Assembly (NCBI RefSeq): GCF_946885725.1
Contig: NZ_CAMPGZ010000024.1
Location: 1 to 27,221 of the forward strand
Direction of reading: 5' to 3'
DNA from: an uncultured Nocardioides sp.
GTDB taxonomy: Bacteria; Actinomycetota; Actinomycetes; Propionibacteriales; Nocardioidaceae
Length of the DNA: 27,221 nucleotides
In this document: positions 21,027-27,221 of the stretch, piece by piece
Numbering within the stretch: position 1 is the first letter of the stretch
Layout of the letters: every line of letters starts with the position of its first letter
Program-made: the position numbers and the translations under genes
The notes under the pieces: generated by a model
Told to the model about the DNA's origin: nothing
The model's database searches: none
The model's input: the letters and a program-made list of their open reading frames with translations, nothing else

Positions 21027-22931
21027 GTGCGCACATCTCGGGTCGGCCTCGCCGCCGCTGCGATCCTGCTCGCCTCCGGCACCCTTGCCGCGTGTACGTC
21101 GGACGACGGACCGCCGCCTGAGGATGCCGCCGAGGCGCTCGCGACGCAGCTGACCGCCGGGAAGCTCGACCCCACGCTGTTCGCCGGGCAGCCGAGCAAG
21201 AAGCCGCAGCGCGCCTGGACCCGCACGACCGAGGGCCTGCGCGGCGCCACCGCGAAGGTCACCGCCGGCGAGGTGCAGGAGGCCGAGGACGGCGAGTCGG
21301 CGACGGTGCCGCTCACCTACGCCTGGGACCTGCCGCTGACCGACGAGACCTGGACCTCAGAGGGGTCCGCCCGGCTGGTGCGGGTCGAGCCGGAGGGCGA
21401 GGGCGAGCCGAGCTGGAAGGTGCGGCTGGCCCCGGCGCTGTTCGGGGTGAAGCAAGGCGAGACGCTCGACCTCACCGTCGATCTGCCCGAGCGCGCTCCG
21501 ATCCTCGCTGCCGGAGGCGAGGCGATCGTCAAGGACCGGCCGGTGGTCCGGTTCGGCGTCGACAAGGCCCAGGTCGACGAGTCCGGATGGGCTGACGCGG
21601 CGCGGACGCTGGCGCGAATCGTCGACGTCGACGCCGAGTCGCTGGTGAAGCGGGTAGAGGACGCCGCGGAGAAGGCGTTCGTCGAGGCGATCGTGCTGCG
21701 CGAGGAGGAGGCCGGCCGCGCGCTGCGGCAGGTCTCCGGCATCGACGGCGTCGGCGCGGTGCGCGACGCGATGCCGTTGGCGCCGACCCGCGAGTTCGCC
21801 CGGCCGATCCTCGGCACCGTCGGACCCGTCACCGCCGAGATCGTCGAGAAGTCCGAGGGCGCCTACCGCGCCGGCGACGTCGCCGGTCTGACCGGACTCC
21901 AGGCGCGGTACGACGAGCAGCTGCGCGGCACCGCCGGCGTCTCCGTCGCCGCGGTGAGCGGCGAGAAGCGGCGGTCGCTGTTCAGCACCGAGGCCACCCC
22001 TGGCGACCCGCTCGCCACCACGCTGGTGCCCCGACTGCAGCAGGCGGCCGAGCGGATCCTGGCGCCGGTCGGTCCGCCGTCGGCGCTGGTCGCGATCCGC
22101 CCGTCCACCGGCGAGATCCTCGCGGCCGCGAGCGGCCCGGGTTCGGCCGGCTACTCGACGGCGACCGTCGGTCAGTACGCCCCCGGCTCGACGTTCAAGG
22201 CCGTCAGCAGCCTGGCCCTGCTCCGGTCCGGACTCACCCCGGACGCGACGGTGAACTGCCCGCGCAGCACCGTGGTCGACGGCAAGACGTTCGAGAACTA
22301 CGACGACTACCCGTCCGGTGCCAACGGGCGGATCACGTTCGCGCAGGCGGTGGCGAACTCCTGCAACACCGCGCTCATCGACCTGCGCGACAAGGCCGAC
22401 GACCTCGCCGGGGCGGCGGCGTCGCTCGGGCTCGGCGTCGACCACGACCTCGGCTTCCCGGCGTACTTCGGCCAGGTCCCGGAGCCCGAGTCCGAGACCT
22501 CGCGGGCCGCGTCGATGATCGGCCAGGGGCAGGTGCTCGCCTCGCCGATGGCGATGGCCGCCGTGGCCGCGTCGGTCCAGGAGGGCCGGACGGTCGTGCC
22601 GTACCTGCTGTCGGAGCAGACCCCCGACGAAGCCGTCGGTCCCGGCGAGGAGCTCGGCGAGGCCGAGTCCATCGCGCTGCACAACCTGCTTCGCGGCGTC
22701 GTCACGACCGGCAGCGGTCGCGGGCTGGCCGACGTGCCCGGACCGCCTGTCATCGCCAAGACCGGGACCGCGGAGTACGGCGAGCCCAAGCGCGACGGCA
22801 GTCTGCCCACGCACGCCTGGATGATCGCCGCGCAGGGCGACCTGGCCGTCGCAGCCTTCGTCGAGGACGGGGAGTCCGGCTCGGGCGCCGCGGGCCCGCT
22901 GGTCGAGCAGATGCTCCGCACGGCTCGGTAG
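21027..22931 (+). CDS. Class B penicillin-binding protein, lipoprotein with MecA-like N-terminal domain
   Basis: A 634-residue cell-wall transpeptidase. The signal ends in a lipobox (TLAAC, lipidated C23), so it should be tethered to the outer face of the membrane. Residues about 33-140 resemble the NTF2-like MecA N-terminal domain and about 150-310 a PBP dimerisation domain. The transpeptidase has STFK (S388, K391), SCN (S445, N447) and KTGT (578-581), so it looks active and should bind beta-lactams. I set the start at GTG 21027, directly before the signal peptide. The open frame upstream to 20820 overlaps the promoter gap. The weak ribosome site leaves some doubt on the exact start. Confidence 0.92.
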   Translation: MRTSRVGLAAAAILLASGTLAACTSDDGPPPEDAAEALATQLTAGKLDPTLFAGQPSKKPQRAWTRTTEGLRGATAKVTAGEVQEAEDGESATVPLTYAWDLPLTDETWTSEGSARLVRVEPEGEGEPSWKVRLAPALFGVKQGETLDLTVDLPERAPILAAGGEAIVKDRPVVRFGVDKAQVDESGWADAARTLARIVDVDAESLVKRVEDAAEKAFVEAIVLREEEAGRALRQVSGIDGVGAVRDAMPLAPTREFARPILGTVGPVTAEIVEKSEGAYRAGDVAGLTGLQARYDEQLRGTAGVSVAAVSGEKRRSLFSTEATPGDPLATTLVPRLQQAAERILAPVGPPSALVAIRPSTGEILAAASGPGSAGYSTATVGQYAPGSTFKAVSSLALLRSGLTPDATVNCPRSTVVDGKTFENYDDYPSGANGRITFAQAVANSCNTALIDLRDKADDLAGAAASLGLGVDHDLGFPAYFGQVPEPESETSRAASMIGQGQVLASPMAMAAVAASVQEGRTVVPYLLSEQTPDEAVGPGEELGEAESIALHNLLRGVVTTGSGRGLADVPGPPVIAKTGTAEYGEPKRDGSLPTHAWMIAAQGDLAVAAFVEDGESGSGAAGPLVEQMLRTAR

Positions 22932-23015
22932 CCAGCAGCCGGTAGTCCGTTCGGCACCACGATCTGAGTACGACGACTCTGTCCGCGCGTGCCGGGCCGA
23001 CGCCACGCTGTGGCC

Positions 23016-24020
23016 ATGACCAGTGACAGCTCCACCCTGCGACGGGTCGTCGACGGGCTCGTCGACGCCGGCCTCGTCGACCCCGCGCGCCGCGCCGACG
23101 CCGACGCCGTCGTCCGCGACGCACTCACCACAGCCGGTCCCGCCCCGCTCGCCGGCTCGCTGCGCCGGCGGATCGCGGAGGTGGCCGGCTACGTCGGCGG
23201 CGCGTTCGTCGTCGGCGCCGCCGCGCTGTTCTTCTCCGCGACCTGGGCGGACCTGAGCCTCGGCGCCCAGGTCGGGCTGATGCTCGGCATCGCGGTGTTG
23301 CTCGCCGTGGCCGCGGTCGCGGTGGCCGCCACCGGCGGCGGACGACGTGGCCTGCTCGAGGAGGCGGAGTCCGTCCGCCGCCGGCTGACGTCGGTGCTGT
23401 TCACCGGTGCCGCGGGGTGCGCGGCGTTCGGTGTCGGTCTGCAGCTCATGGACTCGATGGACGACGAGGCGCTGGCAGTGACGCTGGCCGCGCTCGTCGG
23501 TCTGGGCGTGGCGCTCGGCGGCTACCTGGTCGCGCCGTCGACGGTCGGCCAGCTCGGGATCGTCGTGCCCGCGGTCGTCGCGATCCCGGCGTTCCTCGAC
23601 TCCCTGGACAGCTCGTCGAGCAGCCCGCTGCCGGTGGCGGGGTTGTTCCTGCTGCTCGGCCTGGTCTGGCTGGCGCTCGCCGAGCGCGGACTCTGGCACG
23701 AGGTGTTCTCCGCGCGGGTGATCGGGTGCACGGTCGCGGTGTTCGGTGCGCAGTTCCCGATCTTCGACGACCCGGCCTGGCCCGCCTACGTCGCGACCGC
23801 CGTCCTCGGTGCCGCGGCTTTCTGGATGTACGTCGTGAGCCGGGCCTGGCCGTACCTCACCGCCGGGGTCATCGCGGTGACGCTCGCGGTGCCCGAGGCG
23901 CTCAGCGACTGGTTCGAGGGCGCGCTCGGAGCGGCGGGTGTGCTGCTCGCGACCGGCGTGACGCTGCTCGTCGCGGCGCTGGCCGGGCTGCGGCTGCGGC
24001 AGGAGGTCGCCGAGGGCTGA
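23016..24020 (+). CDS. DUF2157-like polytopic membrane protein
   Basis: A 334-residue protein with a short soluble head (about 60 residues, RRRIAEVAGYVGGAF at the first helix) and about nine membrane helices. These include VGLMLGIAVLLAVAAVAVAA, VAGLFLLLGLVWLALAE and VLLATGVTLLVAALAGL. The head plus helical body, with YVGGAFVVGAAALF as first segment, resembles DUF2157-type proteins of unknown role. The ATG at 23016 is preceded by only a weak GTGG. I prefer it to the GTG-side extension because the family-like head begins there. It follows the penicillin-binding gene by 84 nt on the same strand and may share its mRNA. Confidence 0.8.
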   Translation: MTSDSSTLRRVVDGLVDAGLVDPARRADADAVVRDALTTAGPAPLAGSLRRRIAEVAGYVGGAFVVGAAALFFSATWADLSLGAQVGLMLGIAVLLAVAAVAVAATGGGRRGLLEEAESVRRRLTSVLFTGAAGCAAFGVGLQLMDSMDDEALAVTLAALVGLGVALGGYLVAPSTVGQLGIVVPAVVAIPAFLDSLDSSSSSPLPVAGLFLLLGLVWLALAERGLWHEVFSARVIGCTVAVFGAQFPIFDDPAWPAYVATAVLGAAAFWMYVVSRAWPYLTAGVIAVTLAVPEALSDWFEGALGAAGVLLATGVTLLVAALAGLRLRQEVAEG

Positions 24021-24052
24021 CCGCCCGGCCTCGCACGAGCCCCAGGCACGAC

Positions 24053-24083
24053 GAAGGGGGTGGCCCGGTGGGCCACCCCCTTC
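24053..24083. terminator. Strong bidirectional terminator
   Basis: A perfect 14-bp stem (GAAGGGGGTGGCCC and its complement) with a GGT loop, followed by TTGTGCTT. It sits between the ends of two convergent genes and can act on both strands, with the T-rich side serving the plus strand. Confidence 0.9.
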
Positions 24084-24101
24084 TTGTGCTTCAGCGCCGC
24101 A

Positions 24102-25949
24102 CTACGGGGTCGTGTTCCTCGTGATGCGGCCCAGCGCCGGCGGGGTGTACGGCGAGTGCGCCGTCAGGTAGTTCGCCAGGGCGTCGATGTCGAGCCCGCC
24201 GAACTGCTTGTTGGTCGCCGCCGCGAAGGTGGAGAACCCGTCGCCGCCGTCGGACAGGAACGAGTTGGCCACCACCCGGTAGCTCTGGGTGTCGACGAGC
24301 GGCGTCTCCGCCGTACCGTCGCCGTCCAGGTCGACCAGAACGTCGCCGACGAGCGCGTCGCCGGTGCCGGCAGCCAGGGCGTCGTCGTAGGTGTACTTGA
24401 TCCCCGAGACCTGCAGGATCTTGCGGGCGGTCTCGTTGCGGCCGTTCCACTGCTCGTTGAGCAGCGCCTTGATCTGCGCGCCGGTCATGTCCATGCCGAC
24501 CACGAAGTTGTTGAACGGCTGGACGGAGAACGCCGCACCGAAGGTCACGTTGCCGGCCGCGTCCTCGATCAGGTCGGCACGGATGCCGCCCGGGTTCATG
24601 AACGCGATGACCGGCGCGGGACCGGTGCCCGGCGCGGCCTTCTGCGAGTCGGCGATCAGGTTGCCGAGCTGGTTGTCGGTCTCCACGGGCGAGCGCTCGA
24701 GCTTGCTGCCGGTCGCGATCTGGCCGATGACCTTGTCGCGGATCGGGGCGACCAGCGCGCTGTAGCGCTGGATCAGCTGGGTGATCGCGGCGTCGGGCTT
24801 GGTGCCGTTGGAGTTCTTCACGATCCGGTTGAGGGCCCGCGACTTGGAGCGGATGACCTCACCGTTCTTGCCCTTGAGCTTGAGCCGGATCTCGGTGAGC
24901 ACGCGGCCGGTGGAGTAGGCGCTGGTGACCAGGCGCTTCTTGCCCTGCGGGTCGCGGACCGTGCAGTTGTAGGGCATGTGCGTGTGACCGGAGACGACCA
25001 CGTCGATCTCCGGGTGCAGCGCCTTGGCGATGTCGAGGCCGGGGCCGACCGCACCCACGCAGCCGTTGACGTCGGTGATGTCGGACGGGACGGCGCCCTC
25101 GTGGAGCAGGACGACCATCGCGTTGACGCCCTTCTTCTGCAGCTGGGGCACGAGACGGTTGACCGTCTTGACCTCGTCGCGGAAGACCAGACCCTGGACC
25201 GCCGACTGGGTGACGATGTTGGGCGTGTCCTCCAGCGTCATACCGATGAACGCGACCTTCTTGCCCTTGACCTTCTTGATCTTGTAGGGCGCGAAGATCG
25301 GCTTGTTGGTGTTCTCGAACTTCACGTTGGCCGCGAGGTACTTGAAGTCCGCGCCCTTGAACGGGTTGGCCGGGTCGGGGCAGGAGTTCTGGTTGTCGGC
25401 GCCGTCGCCGTCGTTGAGGCAACCGCCCTTCTGCATGCGCTTGAGCTCTTTGTAGCCCTCGTCGAACTCGTGGTTGCCGACCGAGGTGATCTGGAGGCCG
25501 ATCTCGTTCATCGCCTCGATGGTCGGCTCGTCGTGGAACGCCGCGGACAGCAGCGGGGTCGCGCCGATCAGGTCGCCGGCCGCCACGGTGAACGTCTTGT
25601 CGACGTTCTGGTCGGCGGCGAGCGCGCGCAGCTGGTCGAGACGGGTGGAGAGGTACTCCATGCCACCTGCCGGGATGTCGCCGACGCGTCCGCCCGAGCT
25701 GGTCGACGGCACCTTCTCGAGCTGGCCGTGGAAGTCGTTGATCGCGAACAGTCTGACCTTGAGGTCCTTGACCTTCTTGGGCTTCTTGGACTTCTTCGGC
25801 TTCTTCGCCAGGGCGCTTGACTTCGCCGTGGTGTCAGAAGCGTCGTCGGCGGCGACCGCCGACGAGAGCGCCAGGGGGCTGGCGACCAGGCCGAGACCGG
25901 CCGCCGCGGCGACCAGGCGCATGACCCGCTTGTTCGGGTTGGCTGACAA
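24102..25949 (-). CDS. Secreted 5'-nucleotidase / UDP-sugar hydrolase family metallophosphatase
   Basis: A 615-residue exported enzyme that would strip phosphate from nucleotides outside the cell. A signal peptide (LVAAAAGLGLVASPLAL, cut near AVAA) is followed by a lysine-rich linker (KKPKKSKKPKK). The metallophosphatase domain has FAINDFHGQ, a GDLIG site, GNHEFDEG and SGHTHMPY, the full two-metal site. The C-terminal domain has DNQLGNLIADS, NPGGIRADL, FNNFVVGMDMTG and ANSFLSDGGDGF, which bind the base and sugar. The TTG at 25949 has GGAGGG 6 nt upstream and leads straight into the signal peptide. The leader is long and structured. Confidence 0.93.
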   Translation of the reverse strand: MSANPNKRVMRLVAAAAGLGLVASPLALSSAVAADDASDTTAKSSALAKKPKKSKKPKKVKDLKVRLFAINDFHGQLEKVPSTSSGGRVGDIPAGGMEYLSTRLDQLRALAADQNVDKTFTVAAGDLIGATPLLSAAFHDEPTIEAMNEIGLQITSVGNHEFDEGYKELKRMQKGGCLNDGDGADNQNSCPDPANPFKGADFKYLAANVKFENTNKPIFAPYKIKKVKGKKVAFIGMTLEDTPNIVTQSAVQGLVFRDEVKTVNRLVPQLQKKGVNAMVVLLHEGAVPSDITDVNGCVGAVGPGLDIAKALHPEIDVVVSGHTHMPYNCTVRDPQGKKRLVTSAYSTGRVLTEIRLKLKGKNGEVIRSKSRALNRIVKNSNGTKPDAAITQLIQRYSALVAPIRDKVIGQIATGSKLERSPVETDNQLGNLIADSQKAAPGTGPAPVIAFMNPGGIRADLIEDAAGNVTFGAAFSVQPFNNFVVGMDMTGAQIKALLNEQWNGRNETARKILQVSGIKYTYDDALAAGTGDALVGDVLVDLDGDGTAETPLVDTQSYRVVANSFLSDGGDGFSTFAAATNKQFGGLDIDALANYLTAHSPYTPPALGRITRNTTP

Positions 25950-26021
25950 GGGTTTCCCTCCGATTTCCAGGCCTGCCGTCGGCGCGCTTCGGGTGCGTGG
26001 GCAGGCTCCACAGTGGATCGG

Positions 26022-26096
26022 ACCCGAGAGATCCCGGGGGTGGGGGAACGGCGTGCGAAGCACAGGCGTACGCCGTGTCCTCGGGTGGCCCCCGGG
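26022..26096. promoter_or_regulatory. Structured leader with interleaved stems, upstream of the 5'-nucleotidase gene
   Basis: In plus-strand order: ACCCGAG (26022-26028), CCCGGGGG (26033-26040), a hairpin with ACGGCGT/ACGCCGT arms (26048-26076), CTCGGGT (26080-26086) and CCCCCGGG (26089-26096). The first pairs with the fourth and the second with the fifth, all perfectly. The two long stems therefore cross, giving a pseudoknot or two exclusive folds. It does not fit a riboswitch class that I can name. Confidence 0.5.
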
Positions 26097-26120
26097 CCCC
26101 ATCGAGCCAGATGCTCCGGC

Positions 26121-26149
26121 ACCCTAGCCCACAATGTGGACGATGTTGA
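26121..26149 (-). promoter_or_regulatory. Promoter of the 5'-nucleotidase gene
   Basis: On the minus strand: TCAACA (-35, four of six), 17 nt, TAGGGT (-10, TANNNT). A start near 26114 gives a leader of about 165 nt that includes the whole interleaved repeat. Confidence 0.45.
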
Positions 26150-26188
26150 GAGGCTGAACGCCGGGTCTTCGTTCCGTTACCGGTTCCT

Positions 26189-26194
26189 TATCGT
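26189..26194 (+). promoter_or_regulatory. -10 box before the YbaK-like gene
   Basis: TATCGT lies 7 nt before the ATG at 26202, with no ribosome binding site between them. This fits a leaderless mRNA. No good -35 is seen. Confidence 0.35.
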
Positions 26195-26201
26195 GGCCCT
26201 C

Positions 26202-26744
26202 ATGCCCGCACCTGTCCTCGGTCAGCTCGTCGCCCAGCCCGCGCTCGAACGTCCCGACCTGCTCGCGCCGCCCGTGCACGCGTTCCTCTCCACGTGGGAC
26301 CGGGCCGGCGAGGTCGGTGTCGCGGAGATCGACCCGGAGCTCGCCGACACCGCCGCGTGCGCCGAGGCCTACGACCTGCCGATGCAGTCCGGCGCCAACT
26401 GCGTGGTGGTGTCCGGGCGCCGCGCCGGGGAGGAGCGCCTGGCCGCGTGCCTGGTCCGCGCGGACACGCGCGCCGACGTCAACAACGTGGTGAAGCGCGC
26501 GCTCGACGTGCGCAAGTGCTCGTTCCACCCGATGGAGCGGGCGGTCGAGGAGACCGGGATGGAGTACGGCGGGATCACCCCGCTCGGCCTGCCCGCCGGC
26601 TGGCGGCTGCTCGTCGACGACCTGGTGGTCGACATCGACGTGGCGGTGATCGGCAGCGGCGTGCGCCGCTCCAAGCTGCTCGTGCCCGGCGCGCTGCTGG
26701 CGGACCTTCCGGGCGCCGAGGTCTCGGCGATCCGTCAGGCCTGA
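26202..26744 (+). CDS. YbaK/EbsC family protein (aminoacyl-tRNA deacylase fold)
   Basis: A 180-residue protein of the YbaK/ProX group, whose members hydrolyse wrongly charged tRNAs such as Cys- or Ala-tRNA(Pro). The typical blocks are present: QSGANCVVVSGRR (strand after the first helix), ADVNNVVKRALDVRKCSF with the lysine-bearing helix, VEETGMEYGGITPLGLP (the family GG-I-T-P-x-G-L turn), and DVAVIGSGVRRSKLLV. An N-terminal extension of about 50 residues precedes the domain. Substrate tRNA cannot be told. The 3' end overlaps the convergent glpD gene by 10 nt. Confidence 0.88.
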   Translation: MPAPVLGQLVAQPALERPDLLAPPVHAFLSTWDRAGEVGVAEIDPELADTAACAEAYDLPMQSGANCVVVSGRRAGEERLAACLVRADTRADVNNVVKRALDVRKCSFHPMERAVEETGMEYGGITPLGLPAGWRLLVDDLVVDIDVAVIGSGVRRSKLLVPGALLADLPGAEVSAIRQA

Positions 26745-27221
26745 ACCTGCGCGAGCGCCGCCCGCGCCGCGGGCTCGGCGGCGGCCCGCTCCTCGGGCAC
26801 CAGCCCGACCCGCACCCGGCGTTCGAGCAGGTCGTCGGTGTCGAGCGCACCCTCGTGGCTGACGCCCCACACCAGCTCGGCCAGGGTCGTCGCGACACCG
26901 TCGGCGACCGGCGCCAGCAGCGTCGCGTCGTCGAGACCCGTCCGCGCGCGGGCGTCGGCGAGCACGGCACCGGCCTCGACGCCGTACCTCCGGACGAGGC
27001 GGGCGGGCGCGTCCAGCCGCTCGAGCTCGGGCCGCGGGGCGGCGCCGACGAGAGGGAGGTGGCGCGTGCGGGAGCGGAACGCGCTGGGGACCGCGGCGTC
27101 GACCGCGTCCGCGGCCATCCGGCGGTAGGTGGTGAGCTTGCCGCCGACGACGGTGACCACGCCGGTGCGTGAGGTGAGCACGGCGTGCCGCCGGGACAGG
27201 TCCGCGGTCGACTCGTCGTCG
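26735..27221 (-). CDS. glpD: Aerobic glycerol-3-phosphate dehydrogenase, C-terminal part (cut by window edge)
   Basis: The last 161 residues of a flavoprotein that oxidises glycerol-3-phosphate to dihydroxyacetone phosphate at the membrane. LSRRHAVLTSRTGVVTVVGG followed by KLTTYRRMA is the conserved FAD-domain end of GlpD. The helical C-terminal domain follows, with RLVRRYG and a stretch around ELVWGVSHEGALDTDDLL typical of the family. The start lies beyond base 27221. The stop overlaps the end of the YbaK-like gene. Confidence 0.9.
   Translation of the reverse strand, partial: DDESTADLSRRHAVLTSRTGVVTVVGGKLTTYRRMAADAVDAAVPSAFRSRTRHLPLVGAAPRPELERLDAPARLVRRYGVEAGAVLADARARTGLDDATLLAPVADGVATTLAELVWGVSHEGALDTDDLLERRVRVGLVPEERAAAEPAARAALAQVQA

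Noticed and set aside
21357..23699. A 780-codon open frame on the minus strand
   Set aside because: It lies opposite the penicillin-binding protein and DUF2157-like genes, both of which have clear motifs, and its peptide is low-complexity Arg/Gly/Asp-rich.
25950..26130. c-di-AMP (ydaO-type) riboswitch
   Set aside because: A GGGGGAAC stretch recalls it on the plus strand, but the other conserved blocks are missing and the strand is wrong for the 5'-nucleotidase gene.

Overview
The window is very GC-rich DNA with strong G/C preference at third codon positions, many GTG and TTG starts, and short gene overlaps. The content points to a high-GC actinobacterium, most likely Nocardioidaceae (Nocardioides or a relative): a DUF222/HNH endonuclease tail, a TIGR03086 protein of a fold linked to mycothiol chemistry, CsoR copper control, an Otr(A)-like ribosomal protection factor and an actinobacterial ABC exporter. 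I saw no rRNA, tRNA, CRISPR array, insertion sequence or prophage. It reads as ordinary chromosome with stress and resistance functions.

Layout. 1-1250: tail of an HNH endonuclease gene, a terminator, a four-helix membrane protein and a 42-residue zinc-ribbon peptide. 1254-4183: a ribosomal protection GTPase and, upstream on the same strand, a secreted GH16-fold protein whose reading frame runs into the GTPase start. 4268-6608: a RibD_C/DHFR-like protein, a PhnB-like VOC protein and an MFS exporter broken by an internal deletion. 6704-8485: a DUF429 (RNase H-like fold) protein fused to a (p)ppGpp synthetase domain, the most striking gene here. 8500-9251: a VOC protein and a small three-helix protein. 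9271-13057: a copper operon, csoR-copZ-(anchored His-rich protein)-copA, with CsoR-type operators upstream. 13218-16353: a membrane protein, then an ABC exporter coupled to an unknown 200-residue protein. 16366-20857: a flavin oxidoreductase, a secreted endo/exonuclease/phosphatase-family protein, a TIGR03086 protein and a SnoaL-tailed ECF sigma factor. 21027-24020: a lipoprotein class B penicillin-binding protein and a DUF2157-like membrane protein. 24053-27221: a strong two-way terminator, a secreted 5'-nucleotidase with a long structured leader, a YbaK-type deacylase-fold protein, and the end of glpD.

How the genes fit together. The clear functional unit is the copper operon: sensor, cytoplasmic chaperone, membrane-anchored copper-associated protein and Cu(I)-exporting ATPase, joined by overlaps of 4 and 8 nt. 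The sigma factor and the TIGR03086 protein are coupled through a TGATG overlap. The ABC exporter and its unknown partner are coupled through a GTGA overlap. Several starts sit 6-7 nt after a TANNNT box, which suggests leaderless transcripts.

All gene functions are read from motifs and remembered family patterns. No database search was run.
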